DNA from: Mycolicibacterium llatzerense
GTDB lineage: Bacteria > Actinomycetota > Actinomycetes > Mycobacteriales > Mycobacteriaceae
DNA length: 64,000 bases
Assembly: GCF_000878195.1 (NCBI RefSeq)
Contig: NZ_JXST01000025.1
Coordinates: 33,515 to 97,514, forward strand
Direction: 5' to 3'
Shown piece after piece: positions 7,765 through 16,378 of the stretch (the stretch's first letter is position 1; each line of letters begins with the position of its first letter). The position numbers were made by a program, and so were the translations under genes. Below the pieces are notes generated by a model that worked only from the letters and a program-made list of their open reading frames with translations, made no database searches and was not told the origin of the DNA.

Positions 7765-8940
7765 TCAACGCGAGAAGGGGGCTCCGCCCACCGCCGCCCA
7801 TACCCCGCGCCTCGCGACCGCGCGAACCCGCAATTGCGAATCCAGCACCACGAGATCGGCGGACGCGCCGGGCGCGAGCACGCCGACGTCGCTGAAACCC
7901 AGCGTGCGCGCAGGGGTCGTCGCTGTCATCGCCACTGCGTGCCGATACGCAGAATCCGAGGCGGACTCCAAACCTGTTGCCGCTGTGCGGAACAGGGCGT
8001 CCATGGTCGCAGTGCTGCCCGCGATGGTGGCCCGCTCGCGCAGCCGTGCCACCGACCCGCTGACCTCGACATCGAGCCCGCCCAGTCGGTATGACCCGTC
8101 GGGCATGCCGGCGGCCGCCATCGCGTCGGTGATGAGCGCTACCCGCTCCGAACCCGCGGTGATCGCGACCTGATGCACCAGCGCCGGGTGCAGATGCACC
8201 CCGTCGGCGATGAGTTCCACCGTCACCCGGGCTTCCTCCAGCAGCGCCAGTGCCGGGCCCGGATCGCGGTGGTGCAGCGGGCGCATGCCATTGAACACGT
8301 GCGTGCCGACAGTGGCGCCCAGTTGCAGTGCCCGCTTGGTCTCCTCGTAGCTGGCGTCGGTATGGCCCACGGCCACAATGACTCCCGCGTCGACGAATCG
8401 TTCGATCGCGACGTCGGCACCCGGCAGTTCCGGAGCGATCGTCACCATCCGGATGGCCCCGTCGGCCGCGGCGAGCAAGCTGTCGATCTCGGCGGGGTCG
8501 GGGTCACGCAATTGCGTCATGTCGTGTGCGCCGCAGCGAGCGGAACTCAGCCACGGACCTTCCAGATGGATCCCGGCGACGATGCCGGCGCGTACTGCGT
8601 CGGCCAGGGTCTGAACCTGCGCCAGCAGTACTTCCGGAGCCGCGGTGACCAAGCTGGCCAGGGTGGTGGTGGTCCCGTGGGCGCGGTGAAATTCGGCGGC
8701 CCGCGCTACTTCGTCGGGATCGTCGGTGGTGTAGGAAAACCCGCCGCCGCCGTGCACATGCATGTCCACGAAGCCCGGGACCACAACGCCTTCGGGGAAG
8801 TCGACGTCGACGCTGCGCGGTGCGGTGCCGCTACCGCACCCCAGAATTCGGTCGCCGCTGATCTCCAACCACCCGGGCCTGCACACAGCGTCGAGCGCCG
8901 AGCCTCCCAAAACAACGGTCCCGGCCGAGATGATCGTCAT
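7765..8940 (-). CDS. nagA: N-acetylglucosamine-6-phosphate deacetylase
   Basis: 391 residues, amidohydrolase fold. Metal and substrate motifs are DMHVHGGGGF near residue 60, HLEGPWLS, VGHTDASYE, THVFNGMRPLHHR and the catalytic ITDAMAAAGMPDG. It removes acetate from GlcNAc-6-phosphate to give glucosamine-6-phosphate, recycling cell-wall amino sugar. Length and neighbour (dacB1) match M. tuberculosis Rv3332. Its start lies 13 bases after the dacB1 stop, so both probably share one transcript on the minus strand and link peptidoglycan trimming with sugar recovery. Start ATG at 8940. Confidence 0.95.
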   Translation of the reverse strand: MTIISAGTVVLGGSALDAVCRPGWLEISGDRILGCGSGTAPRSVDVDFPEGVVVPGFVDMHVHGGGGFSYTTDDPDEVARAAEFHRAHGTTTTLASLVTAAPEVLLAQVQTLADAVRAGIVAGIHLEGPWLSSARCGAHDMTQLRDPDPAEIDSLLAAADGAIRMVTIAPELPGADVAIERFVDAGVIVAVGHTDASYEETKRALQLGATVGTHVFNGMRPLHHRDPGPALALLEEARVTVELIADGVHLHPALVHQVAITAGSERVALITDAMAAAGMPDGSYRLGGLDVEVSGSVARLRERATIAGSTATMDALFRTAATGLESASDSAYRHAVAMTATTPARTLGFSDVGVLAPGASADLVVLDSQLRVRAVARRGVWAAVGGAPFSR

Positions 8941-8953
8941 TGCCGGTCATTCT

Positions 8954-10201
8954 CTACCTGTTGGAGTGCTGCGGGCGCCGATTGATCGAACGGGCGGCCA
9001 TCATCAGCGAGAGCACCACCGCGGCCCCCACGACACCGACGCCGACGCGGACCGGCACCGCGTCCATCGGCGGCAGGCCGTCGAGAGCCTGAGCGGCCGC
9101 GGGATGCTTGGCGTCGGGCTTGCGCTGGGTGAGCGACGGGTCCGGCTCGATCAAGGTGCCGACCTTGGTGCCGGGCGGCGTGGCGAATCCGTAGTCCAGC
9201 AGCCGCGCGGCCTGCTCCCACGGCGCGATCGGCACCCGGGTGCCGTGCAGCAGGATCGCGACCAGACGGCGTCCGCCGCGGTCGGCGGCGCCGACGAACG
9301 TCTGCCCGGCATCGTCGGTGTAACCGGTCTTGCCGCCGAGCGCTCCCGGGTAGTTGTAGAGCAGCTTGTTGTCGTTCTCCAGCTCGTAGCTGGGATGGTC
9401 ACCGGGTTCGCCGGGCTTGGCCGGATGTCCCGGGAACTCGTACTTCTGCGTCGCCACGATCGAGGCGAACGTCGGGTTCTGCCAGGCGTAGCGGTAGAAC
9501 AAGCCCATGTCGTAGGCCGAGGTGCTCATGCCCGGACCGTCGAGGCCGGACGGGGTGGCCGCCCGGGTATCGCGGCCGCCGAGCTTGGAGGCCAGATCGT
9601 TGATCTTGTCGATCGCGGTGTCCATGCCGCCGACCTGCATCGCCAGCGCGTGCGCCGCGTCGTTGCCCGAGTGCATGAGCAGGCCGTGCAGCAGGTCGTT
9701 GACGGTGTAGATGCCACCGTCGTCGACGCCGACGCGGGTGCCCTCGGCGCCGGCGTCCTCCGGGGTGCCGGTGACGCGCTTGTTGATGGGCAGTTCGCGT
9801 AGGGCCTGGGTCGCGATCAGCACCTTGATGATGCTGGCCGGGCGGTGCCGGCCGTGCGGGTCCTTGGCGGCGATGATGTCGCCGTTGTCGAGGTCGGCCA
9901 GGATCCAGGCGTCCGCCGAGACGTCGCCGGGCAGTGGTGGCATGTCGGGTGCGGCGATGATGCCGCAGCCGCCCAGCAGCTCCCCGCCGAGCGGCGTGGC
10001 CGGCACGGGGACGGGCGCCGGCGGGTCGCCGGCCTTAGGCACCTCGGACTGGTCGACCGCTGGTGGGGTGTTAACCCGGTACGGGCATGGATCAGCTGCC
10101 GGCGGGTCTGGTTCGGCATAGGCCAGCGCCGGCGCGGTCGTCAGGAAAAACGCTGCTGCCAGGGCTGCAGCGCGTTGTGCCGTGGATCGGGTGGTCGCCA
10201 T
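8954..10201 (-). CDS. dacB1: D-alanyl-D-alanine carboxypeptidase (penicillin-binding protein)
   Basis: 415 residues. A signal peptide (residues 1-29, ending LAYA) leads into a serine peptidase S11 domain. The active-site motifs are SIIK (Ser123, Lys126), SGN (178-180) and KTG (291-293). The C-terminus carries one hydrophobic anchor (VRVGVGVVGAAVVLSLMMAA) followed by basic residues. It trims the terminal D-Ala from peptidoglycan pentapeptide outside the membrane. Position next to nagA matches Rv3330 of M. tuberculosis. Start ATG at 10201. Confidence 0.95.
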   Translation of the reverse strand: MATTRSTAQRAAALAAAFFLTTAPALAYAEPDPPAADPCPYRVNTPPAVDQSEVPKAGDPPAPVPVPATPLGGELLGGCGIIAAPDMPPLPGDVSADAWILADLDNGDIIAAKDPHGRHRPASIIKVLIATQALRELPINKRVTGTPEDAGAEGTRVGVDDGGIYTVNDLLHGLLMHSGNDAAHALAMQVGGMDTAIDKINDLASKLGGRDTRAATPSGLDGPGMSTSAYDMGLFYRYAWQNPTFASIVATQKYEFPGHPAKPGEPGDHPSYELENDNKLLYNYPGALGGKTGYTDDAGQTFVGAADRGGRRLVAILLHGTRVPIAPWEQAARLLDYGFATPPGTKVGTLIEPDPSLTQRKPDAKHPAAAQALDGLPPMDAVPVRVGVGVVGAAVVLSLMMAARSINRRPQHSNR

Positions 10202-10297
10202 GGTGTCGCCAGATTAGGCGACGGAGCTCTGGAAACGGTGTTGCCGCGCTGTGACAAATGGGGTTGAAGTTACAAATGTGAATTAGGTAACCGGCGG

Positions 10298-11296
10298 CTA
10301 CCGGCGCTCGGGGAGCGCGCAGTGGGCCAGCGCCGGGACGCCGATGGAACTCATCCACAGCCGCCCGTCGTGTTCGACGAGTCCGGTGACCTGTCCGAAC
10401 TGGCGGTGCCGGCCGCGCACGCCGGCGACCGCCGCGCCGCTGTCGGGGTCGAAGGCGACAGCCCACACCTCCAACGACATCTGCGGTTGCAGCGCCTCCG
10501 GCAACCGCCACACCAACTGGCGCAGGATCGTCGGCCGCGGGGCCAGCCACTCCGCGGCGGCATTGATCGGGGTGACGAACGCGACCCAGATCCGGCCGTC
10601 GGCTCCCGTCGAGATGTTGTCGGGCATGCCGGGCAGGTTGACCGCCAGTGGGGTGATGGTCCCGGCCTGCGGTCCCGACAACCAGTACTTCGACAGCCGG
10701 CGACCCTGTGTCTCGGCGAACACCAGCGCCGTGCCGTCCGCCGTGACGGTGACGCCGTTGGCGAAGTACAAGCCGTCGCGCAGCGTGCTGACCGTGCCGT
10801 CGGTCGCCAGCTTGTACAGGCCGCCGTCGCCGCGGGCCTCGAGGATCGCCGCGCGGAAATGCTCGTAGTGGAAGGAGCTGGTCGATTCCGTGAAATAGAT
10901 TGTGCCGTCCGCGGTTTCGGTCACGTTCGAGCAGAACCGCAGCGGTCGGCCGTCGATATCGGGCACCAGCACGTCGAGAGCACCGGTGCCGGGATCCAGA
11001 GACATCAGCCCGCGATAGCTGTCGCAGACCAGCACCCGTCCGTCGCGGGCGACGTGCAGGCCCAGCGGTCGACCGCCGGTATCGGCGACGACATCGATGC
11101 TGCCGTCGGGAGAGACCCGCACGATCCGTCCGTCTACAAGGCCCGTCCACAACGTGCCGTCGGGGCCGACGACGACGTCCTCCGGGGCGTCGCCGGGCAT
11201 CGGCACAATGGTGAGTTCCGCGGACGGGAAATCAGGCAGGGCGTCGACCGGCGGCGGGGTCCAGCGCACCGGATTGATGGACGGCTTGTGCGACAC
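10298..11296 (-). CDS. SMP-30/gluconolactonase/strictosidine synthase-like beta-propeller protein
   Basis: 332 residues without a signal peptide. Repeated blades of the type VGPDGTLWTGLVDGRIVRVS, TGADGRIWVAF and DTGGRPLGLHVARDGRV are typical of six-bladed SMP-30/strictosidine-synthase-like propellers, which usually hydrolyse lactones or esters with a central metal ion. FCSNVTETADGTIYFTES matches the mid-protein signature of the strictosidine synthase-like subgroup. It reads on the minus strand, 96 bases upstream of dacB1 and downstream of a large hairpin. The substrate is unknown. Confidence 0.85.
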   Translation of the reverse strand: MSHKPSINPVRWTPPPVDALPDFPSAELTIVPMPGDAPEDVVVGPDGTLWTGLVDGRIVRVSPDGSIDVVADTGGRPLGLHVARDGRVLVCDSYRGLMSLDPGTGALDVLVPDIDGRPLRFCSNVTETADGTIYFTESTSSFHYEHFRAAILEARGDGGLYKLATDGTVSTLRDGLYFANGVTVTADGTALVFAETQGRRLSKYWLSGPQAGTITPLAVNLPGMPDNISTGADGRIWVAFVTPINAAAEWLAPRPTILRQLVWRLPEALQPQMSLEVWAVAFDPDSGAAVAGVRGRHRQFGQVTGLVEHDGRLWMSSIGVPALAHCALPERR

Positions 11297-11318
11297 AGGT
11301 AGACGGTAACTTTCCCTG

Positions 11319-11380
11319 CGCGAGCAGACGTGAAAACCCCCAATTTCCCGATGAATTAGGGGTTTTCGCGACTGCTCGCG
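11319..11380. repeat. large hairpin/palindromic element between transporter and propeller genes
   Basis: Arms 11319-11340 and 11359-11380 pair over about 22 positions: CGCGAGCAG with CTGCTCGCG, and GAAAACCCC with GGGGTTTTC, with one mismatch and one wobble between them. The 18-base loop contains AATTTCCCGATGAATT. It lies just past the stop of the transporter gene (minus strand) and before the start of the propeller gene, so it may end transcription. Its loop core resembles that of the hairpin at 19764-19820, suggesting a dispersed palindrome family. Confidence 0.85.
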
Positions 11381-11389
11381 GACAAAACG

Positions 11390-13099
11390 TCAGCCGCGGC
11401 GGAATTCCTTGCCGGTTGCCGTGTCCACCGCGGTCTCGCCCGGCGGCAGGTTCGACAGGTCGGGCGCGATGACCGTCGGCATGTCACCGGAGTCCGGCAG
11501 CCCGAAATGGGCCGGTCCGGAACGTGCGGAAGCCGGCGAATCCAGTACCAGGTCGTGGCGCCGTGGCAGGGTCAGCCCGCGGAAGTACTCCGGGCGTGCG
11601 AAGCGCCAGGCGAACATCAGCACCACGCCGAGCAGCAGCCCAACGACGCCGACCACACCTACCGCACCGAAACCGAAAATGGTGACGTCGTGGTGGTTTT
11701 CGTCCTTGAGCCAGTCCGGCTTGCTGTACTGGACCAGGCCGTAGCCGAACACCACGGACAGCGTGATGCCACCGACCAGTGGCAACAGGCCACGCATCAC
11801 GAAGTCGCGAACGTTGCGGGTCAAGGTCTTTCGGTAGAACCAGGCGCAGGCGAACCCGGTCAGGGCGTAGTAGAACGCGATCATCAGGCCGACCGAACCG
11901 ATCAGTGCCGTCAGTAGATCGGTGCTGATCGCGGTGAACAGCACGTAGCACAGCACCGACACCACGCCCATCACGATGGTCGAGGTGGTCGGCGTCAGAT
12001 ACTGGCGGTGAATCTTCGCGAAACTCTGTGGCAGCGCACGGTATACGCCCATCGACAGGGTGGTGCGTGCCGTCGGCATGATGGTGGTCTGCGTCGAGGC
12101 GGCCGCCGAGGTCAGGATCGAGGCCGACAACAGCAGCATGCCGATCTTCCCGATCACGCTGTCGCCGAACAACGATGGCCCGATGGCGGTGAACACGTCC
12201 TTGGCGTTCTCCTGGTTGCCCAGCCCGATGCCTTCGGTGCCCACGCCCGCGAACGCGATGGTCGAGACCGTCACCAATGCATAGGTGGCCAGCAGCAGGA
12301 ACGTCGAGATGACGGCGGCGCGGCCCGGTGTGCGGCCCGGATCGTCGGACTCCTCGTTGCACGCCACCGCGGTGTCCCAGCCCCAGTAGATGAAGATCGT
12401 GGCCAGCACAGCCGGGGCGATCACCGTGCCGAAATCCATTCCGCCAGGCCAGAACCAGGACCACGACGGCATGATCGAGTAGGCATGCCCATGGTGCGTG
12501 TACACCTTCGCCAGTGCCATGACCGACACCACGATCAGCACGACGACCTCGACGGTCAACAGCACGTACTGCAACCGGGCCGACACCTCGATGCCGCGGT
12601 AGCAGATGTACGTCATGAGCACGATCCAGATGACGCCCGCGACCGTCGACCACAGGGTGCTGTTCGCCAGACCGGCGGCCGAATGCCAGCCCAGGTCGCC
12701 GACGAACGTGAACGAGTACGACCCGGCGATCTGCGCCAGATTGGCCATCACGATGACGTCGGAGGCGATGATGCCCCAACCGCCCAGCCAGCCGACCACC
12801 GGGCCGAAAGCCCTTGCCGCCCAGGTGAACGTGGTGCCGCAGTCGGGCTCGGCCTTGTTCAGCTCCTGGTAGGCGACGGCGATGAGATACATCGGCACGA
12901 ACGAAATGAGCATGATCGCAGGCGCTTTGACGCCCGCCAGCAGTGTGCCGCCGGCCGCGATGACCAGGCCGAGCGTGGCGGCCAGGCTGTACGCCGGCGC
13001 CGTGGACGCCAGTCCCACCACCACGCTGGACACCAGACCGAGGGCACCCCGTTTGAGGCCTTTGTCCTCGACGACGATGTCCGGTGCAGTTGCCGTCAT
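11390..13099 (-). CDS. APC-family amino acid/polyamine permease
   Basis: 569 residues with about twelve to fourteen hydrophobic helices. The first helices carry the APC pattern (GLVSSVVVGLASTAPAYSLA, then the acidic YQELNKAEPDCGTTFTW). An IFIYWGWDTAVACNEE helix in the middle is typical of bacterial amino acid permeases of the APC superfamily. The C-terminal tail of about 60 residues is hydrophilic. It should import an amino acid or amine by proton symport; the substrate is not predictable. It is divergent from sigJ with 83 bases between starts. Start ATG at 13099. Confidence 0.9.
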   Translation of the reverse strand: MTATAPDIVVEDKGLKRGALGLVSSVVVGLASTAPAYSLAATLGLVIAAGGTLLAGVKAPAIMLISFVPMYLIAVAYQELNKAEPDCGTTFTWAARAFGPVVGWLGGWGIIASDVIVMANLAQIAGSYSFTFVGDLGWHSAAGLANSTLWSTVAGVIWIVLMTYICYRGIEVSARLQYVLLTVEVVVLIVVSVMALAKVYTHHGHAYSIMPSWSWFWPGGMDFGTVIAPAVLATIFIYWGWDTAVACNEESDDPGRTPGRAAVISTFLLLATYALVTVSTIAFAGVGTEGIGLGNQENAKDVFTAIGPSLFGDSVIGKIGMLLLSASILTSAAASTQTTIMPTARTTLSMGVYRALPQSFAKIHRQYLTPTTSTIVMGVVSVLCYVLFTAISTDLLTALIGSVGLMIAFYYALTGFACAWFYRKTLTRNVRDFVMRGLLPLVGGITLSVVFGYGLVQYSKPDWLKDENHHDVTIFGFGAVGVVGVVGLLLGVVLMFAWRFARPEYFRGLTLPRRHDLVLDSPASARSGPAHFGLPDSGDMPTVIAPDLSNLPPGETAVDTATGKEFRRG

Positions 13100-13182
13100 C
13101 TACGCTCCCCGCTCACTCCTGACGATTGACCAGAAGATGCTACGGTCCGCCACCTCGAAGCGACGAGTCGTAGGTTGGTGAG

Positions 13183-14088
13183 GTGACTACCGCGCAGGAC
13201 ACCGACGAGTTCGAGCGGCTGCGCCCGCACCTGCTGTCCGTCGCCTACCGGCTGACCGGCGTGTACGCCGACGCCGAGGACATCGTGCAAGACGCCTGGT
13301 TGCGCTGGCACGCAGCAGATATCGAGACCATCGCCGAGCCCCGCGCCTGGCTGACGACGGTCGTCAGCCGCCTCGGCCTGGACCGGCTACGGTCCGCCGC
13401 GCACCGCCGCGAAGCGTATTTCGGTGAGTGGCTGCCCGAGCCGGTCGTGACAGGTTTCGACGCCGCCGATCCGTTGGCCGCAGTGGTTGCGGGCGAGGAC
13501 GCCCGCTTCGCCGCGATGGTGGTGCTGGAGCGGTTGACGCCCGATCAGCGGGTGGCCTTCGTGCTGCACGACGGCTTCGCGGTGCCGTTCTCCGAGATCG
13601 CCTCGGTTCTCGGCGTGACCGACGCCGGTGCGCGGCAACTCGCGTCGCGAGCCCGCCGCGCGGTCGCGGCGGCTCCGGCACCGCCTCCGGATGCCGGCCA
13701 CAACGAGATCGTCGGCAAGCTGATGGCCGCCCTCGCCAGTGGTGACATGGCCGCCGTCGTCGAACTGCTGCACCCCGACGCGACGTTCACCGGCGACTCC
13801 AACCGCCGGGCACCCACGGCCCCGCGCACCATCGTCGGCGCGGACAAGGTGGCTCGGTTCCTGTTCGGCTTGGCCAGACGCTATGGACCGCAATGGCTTT
13901 CGACGTCGCAGCTGGCGCTGATCAATGGCGAGCTCGGCGCCTACTCGCCGGGTCTGCCGGCTGACGGTGAGCATCCCGAGATGCTGCCGCGCGTCACCGC
14001 GATGACCGTGCGCGACGGCAAGGTCGTTGCGCTGTGGGACATCGCCAATCCGGACAAGTTCACGGCGTCCCCGCTGAAGCAGGACTAG
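13183..14088 (+). CDS. sigJ: ECF41-type sigma factor, SigJ-like
   Basis: 301 residues, start GTG at 13183. Sigma-70 region 2 is seen near residues 8-75 (RLTGVYADAEDIVQDAWLRW) and region 4 near 110-160 (RVAFVLHDGFAVPFSEIASV). The C-terminal half is a SnoaL/NTF2-like domain. ECF41 hallmarks are present: WLPEPV in the linker, DGKVVALWDI and NPDKF near the end. In ECF41 factors the C-terminal domain controls activity in place of a separate anti-sigma, and the gene usually neighbours a carboxymuconolactone decarboxylase/oxidoreductase/epimerase gene; such a gene lies two genes downstream (14983-15561). Position corresponds to Rv3328c of M. tuberculosis. Confidence 0.9.
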   Translation: MTTAQDTDEFERLRPHLLSVAYRLTGVYADAEDIVQDAWLRWHAADIETIAEPRAWLTTVVSRLGLDRLRSAAHRREAYFGEWLPEPVVTGFDAADPLAAVVAGEDARFAAMVVLERLTPDQRVAFVLHDGFAVPFSEIASVLGVTDAGARQLASRARRAVAAAPAPPPDAGHNEIVGKLMAALASGDMAAVVELLHPDATFTGDSNRRAPTAPRTIVGADKVARFLFGLARRYGPQWLSTSQLALINGELGAYSPGLPADGEHPEMLPRVTAMTVRDGKVVALWDIANPDKFTASPLKQD

Positions 14089-14092
14089 CGGC

Positions 14093-14884
14093 TCACAGCA
14101 CGTAGGGGAGCAACGCCTTGCGATCGGTGGGGTACTCGGGAAACTTCTCCTGGTACCAGGTGTGCGTGCCCAGCGCCCGGGGGATCAGGTTGCCCGCGGT
14201 GATCAGCAGGATGACGAGGCCTGGCAGCGCCCAGGTCAGCAGCGCGAAGCCGGACCAGGCGATGAGCTCACCCAGGTATGCCGGGCTGGTGACGAACCGG
14301 AAGCCGCCGCCGAACGGAATCCGGTATTCCGCACCGCCGGGATTGTTCTTGTCGCGCAGGTTCCGAACGATCGATTCCGAGTTCACCAGCAGCGCGAATC
14401 CGCACAGGTAGATCGCCAACCCCACCAGGAATCGAGGATCGGTCAGCCACGCGGTGGTGTACTGGCCAAAGAAGTCATGGCTGAACAGGGTCCCGTTGAG
14501 GTAGCCGTGCATCGACGTGACGAGCATGCCCATCACGATCACCGAGACGTTGAAGGTGCCGCGCTTGCCGGGTGCCTGCCGGATCGCCAGCGGGAAGAAC
14601 CAACCCCGGTTGGCGTAGTGCAGCAGCCAGATGCCCGCCAGCACCAGCGAGGTCGGCTCGAACCGGTGCGGCCCGGCCAGGTAGCTGATCAGGAACACCA
14701 CGGTCGCGGGGATTTCCATCAGCCACCAGCCGAGCTTGGGGTTGAGGTTCAAGCCGAGTTTCGTGGTCGAGAAACGCCCGTACGAACTCTGTGCGAAGAA
14801 ACCGCCGATGATCACGAATGCGGCGAACGCGAAGGCAGCGGTCAGCACCGTGTCGTAGAACGTGTTGCCGGTGTACCAGTGCAT
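14093..14884 (-). CDS. 3-oxo-5-alpha-steroid 4-dehydrogenase-like membrane protein
   Basis: 263 residues with about six membrane segments. The C-terminal signature HTWYQEKFPEYPTDRKALLPY is that of steroid 5-alpha-reductases and related membrane reductases (HxWY, KF, YP, DRK), and an EYRIPFGGGFRFVTSPAYLGE block matches the NADPH-binding part. It probably reduces a C=C bond in a steroid or polyprenyl-type lipid using NADPH. It is convergent with sigJ, with 4 bases between them. The substrate is unproven; mycobacteria often degrade sterols. Confidence 0.85.
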   Translation of the reverse strand: MHWYTGNTFYDTVLTAAFAFAAFVIIGGFFAQSSYGRFSTTKLGLNLNPKLGWWLMEIPATVVFLISYLAGPHRFEPTSLVLAGIWLLHYANRGWFFPLAIRQAPGKRGTFNVSVIVMGMLVTSMHGYLNGTLFSHDFFGQYTTAWLTDPRFLVGLAIYLCGFALLVNSESIVRNLRDKNNPGGAEYRIPFGGGFRFVTSPAYLGELIAWSGFALLTWALPGLVILLITAGNLIPRALGTHTWYQEKFPEYPTDRKALLPYVL

Positions 14885-14982
14885 GGGCGCTCCTCGTTGA
14901 GCAGGTGGTATCAGCGACTGGGGCCGCTATTTCTGTAACGTGTTCTACCACCTTGCTGCGTCGGGAAGCCAGCGCCCCGGGC

Positions 14983-15561
14983 TCAGTCGGCCCACGGCAC
15001 CCGGCACGCGTCACCGGAGCTGAAGCCCTGCTCGGTGATGCCCAGCGCCGCGTACATCCGGGCTCGCATGTTCTCCACGCCGATCTGGTAGGTCAGCTCG
15101 ATGACGCCGGCCTCTCCGAACCGGCGCTTGAGGTCGTCGACCTGTTCGTCGGTCACGGTGTGCGGATCGGTGGTCATGGCGTTGGCGTACGTGATCGCGG
15201 CTCGCTCGTCGTCGGTGAACAAAGGGGAAGTCGCATAACTGTCTATGTGCTTGAGCCGCTCCACGTCCAGGCTCTCCAGCCGCATGAGCATGGTGCCGAA
15301 GTCGACGCACCAGGAGCAGCCCACCGTCCGTGCGGTCCAGAGCACGGCGAGGTCGCGTACCGAGTCGGGCAGCGTCTTCGAACCGCTCTTCAGCAGGCCT
15401 TCGTGCACGGCGTTGGCGATCAGCAGTCGCGGGTGGTGCGCCGCGACGGCGAACGGTTCGGGCACTTCGCCGAATTCACGCTTGGCGTAGCGGTACATGA
15501 GCCGGGTCAGCAGGCCGGCTCGTTGTGGGGGCAGGGGCGCGATGCGTGGTGTTGTCGTCAT
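14983..15561 (-). CDS. carboxymuconolactone decarboxylase-family (AhpD-like) protein
   Basis: 192 residues when started at ATG 15561 (MTTTPRIAPLPPQRAGLLTR). A longer frame to 15645 would overlap the divergent TetR gene and has a non-family leader. The core holds the redox motif CSWC in TVGCSWCVDFG, followed by the helical pattern of the AhpD/CMD fold, ending MYAALGITEQGFSSGDACRV. Such proteins are peroxidase-like thiol enzymes or decarboxylases. CMD-family genes are the usual partner and target of ECF41 sigma factors, which fits sigJ nearby. It shares an 82-base divergent region with the TetR gene. Confidence 0.88.
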   Translation of the reverse strand: MTTTPRIAPLPPQRAGLLTRLMYRYAKREFGEVPEPFAVAAHHPRLLIANAVHEGLLKSGSKTLPDSVRDLAVLWTARTVGCSWCVDFGTMLMRLESLDVERLKHIDSYATSPLFTDDERAAITYANAMTTDPHTVTDEQVDDLKRRFGEAGVIELTYQIGVENMRARMYAALGITEQGFSSGDACRVPWAD

Positions 15562-15643
15562 ATCGGTTGGACGAGACAGGTCGGCGATGTGTGACGGGGC
15601 GTGGCGGGCATCACATGACAGGTCGGCGACTACGGTGGCACAC

Positions 15644-16378
15644 ATGTCTGTGGCCCCGAACCCTGCGTCGGTGAGTGGCTACGAGGCGCGGTGGGAACAG
15701 CACAACGCCGAACGGCGGTCGCAGATCCTGCTCGCGATGATCGAGCTGCTCGAGGAGAGCCCACCCGGCGCGGACATCTCCGTCGCGGCCATCGCCAAGC
15801 GTGCCGGCGTCGCCAAATCGGTGATCTACCGGCAGACCTCCGGCAAGGAGGAGCTCGAACGTCGGGTGCGGTCGTACCTGATCGACGACTTCGGCTCCGT
15901 CCTGGTCGGCAAGCTCGACATCACCGATGGTTCGCTACGGGAGATCCTGACCCGGACCATCGAGTCGGTGGCGGACTGGATGATCGACCATCCACGGCTG
16001 AACGAATTCGCGCGCAGCGGTCCGTCGTTCGAGGGGGATGAGACGCTCGACGCCGTCGGTGAGCTGAAGCTGCGCATCATCGAACGCGCCGACGGCATCA
16101 TCGCCGCTATCCAGTTGGCCATCGGCGTCGAGGACAGCGCGTTCAAACTGGTCCCGCTGGCGATCGTGACGATGGTCGAGGAGACGCTGTTCGCCTGGGT
16201 GCGCAGCCCGGCGCCGACCCACACTCGCGAACAAATGATCGCGCACCTGGCCGACTTCACGTGGTACGTCATCGACGGCGCCGCCCGGGCCATCGGGTTC
16301 GAGGTCAGCCGGGACGAACCGCTGGTCGCGGTGGTCGCCGCGCTGGCGAACCGTCAGGCCAGCAACCCCGAGTTGTAG
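15644..16378 (+). CDS. TetR-family transcriptional regulator
   Basis: 244 residues from ATG 15644 (MSVAPNPASVSGYEARW); an upstream frame is discarded because it would cross the divergent CMD gene. The helix-turn-helix is ISVAAIAKRAGVAKSVIYRQ followed by SGKEEL, typical of TetR proteins. The C-terminal ligand domain is about 160 residues with no recognisable ligand. It is divergent from the CMD-family gene and its last 25 bases overlap, tail to tail, the ferredoxin-reductase gene. It may control either neighbour. Confidence 0.88.
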   Translation: MSVAPNPASVSGYEARWEQHNAERRSQILLAMIELLEESPPGADISVAAIAKRAGVAKSVIYRQTSGKEELERRVRSYLIDDFGSVLVGKLDITDGSLREILTRTIESVADWMIDHPRLNEFARSGPSFEGDETLDAVGELKLRIIERADGIIAAIQLAIGVEDSAFKLVPLAIVTMVEETLFAWVRSPAPTHTREQMIAHLADFTWYVIDGAARAIGFEVSRDEPLVAVVAALANRQASNPEL

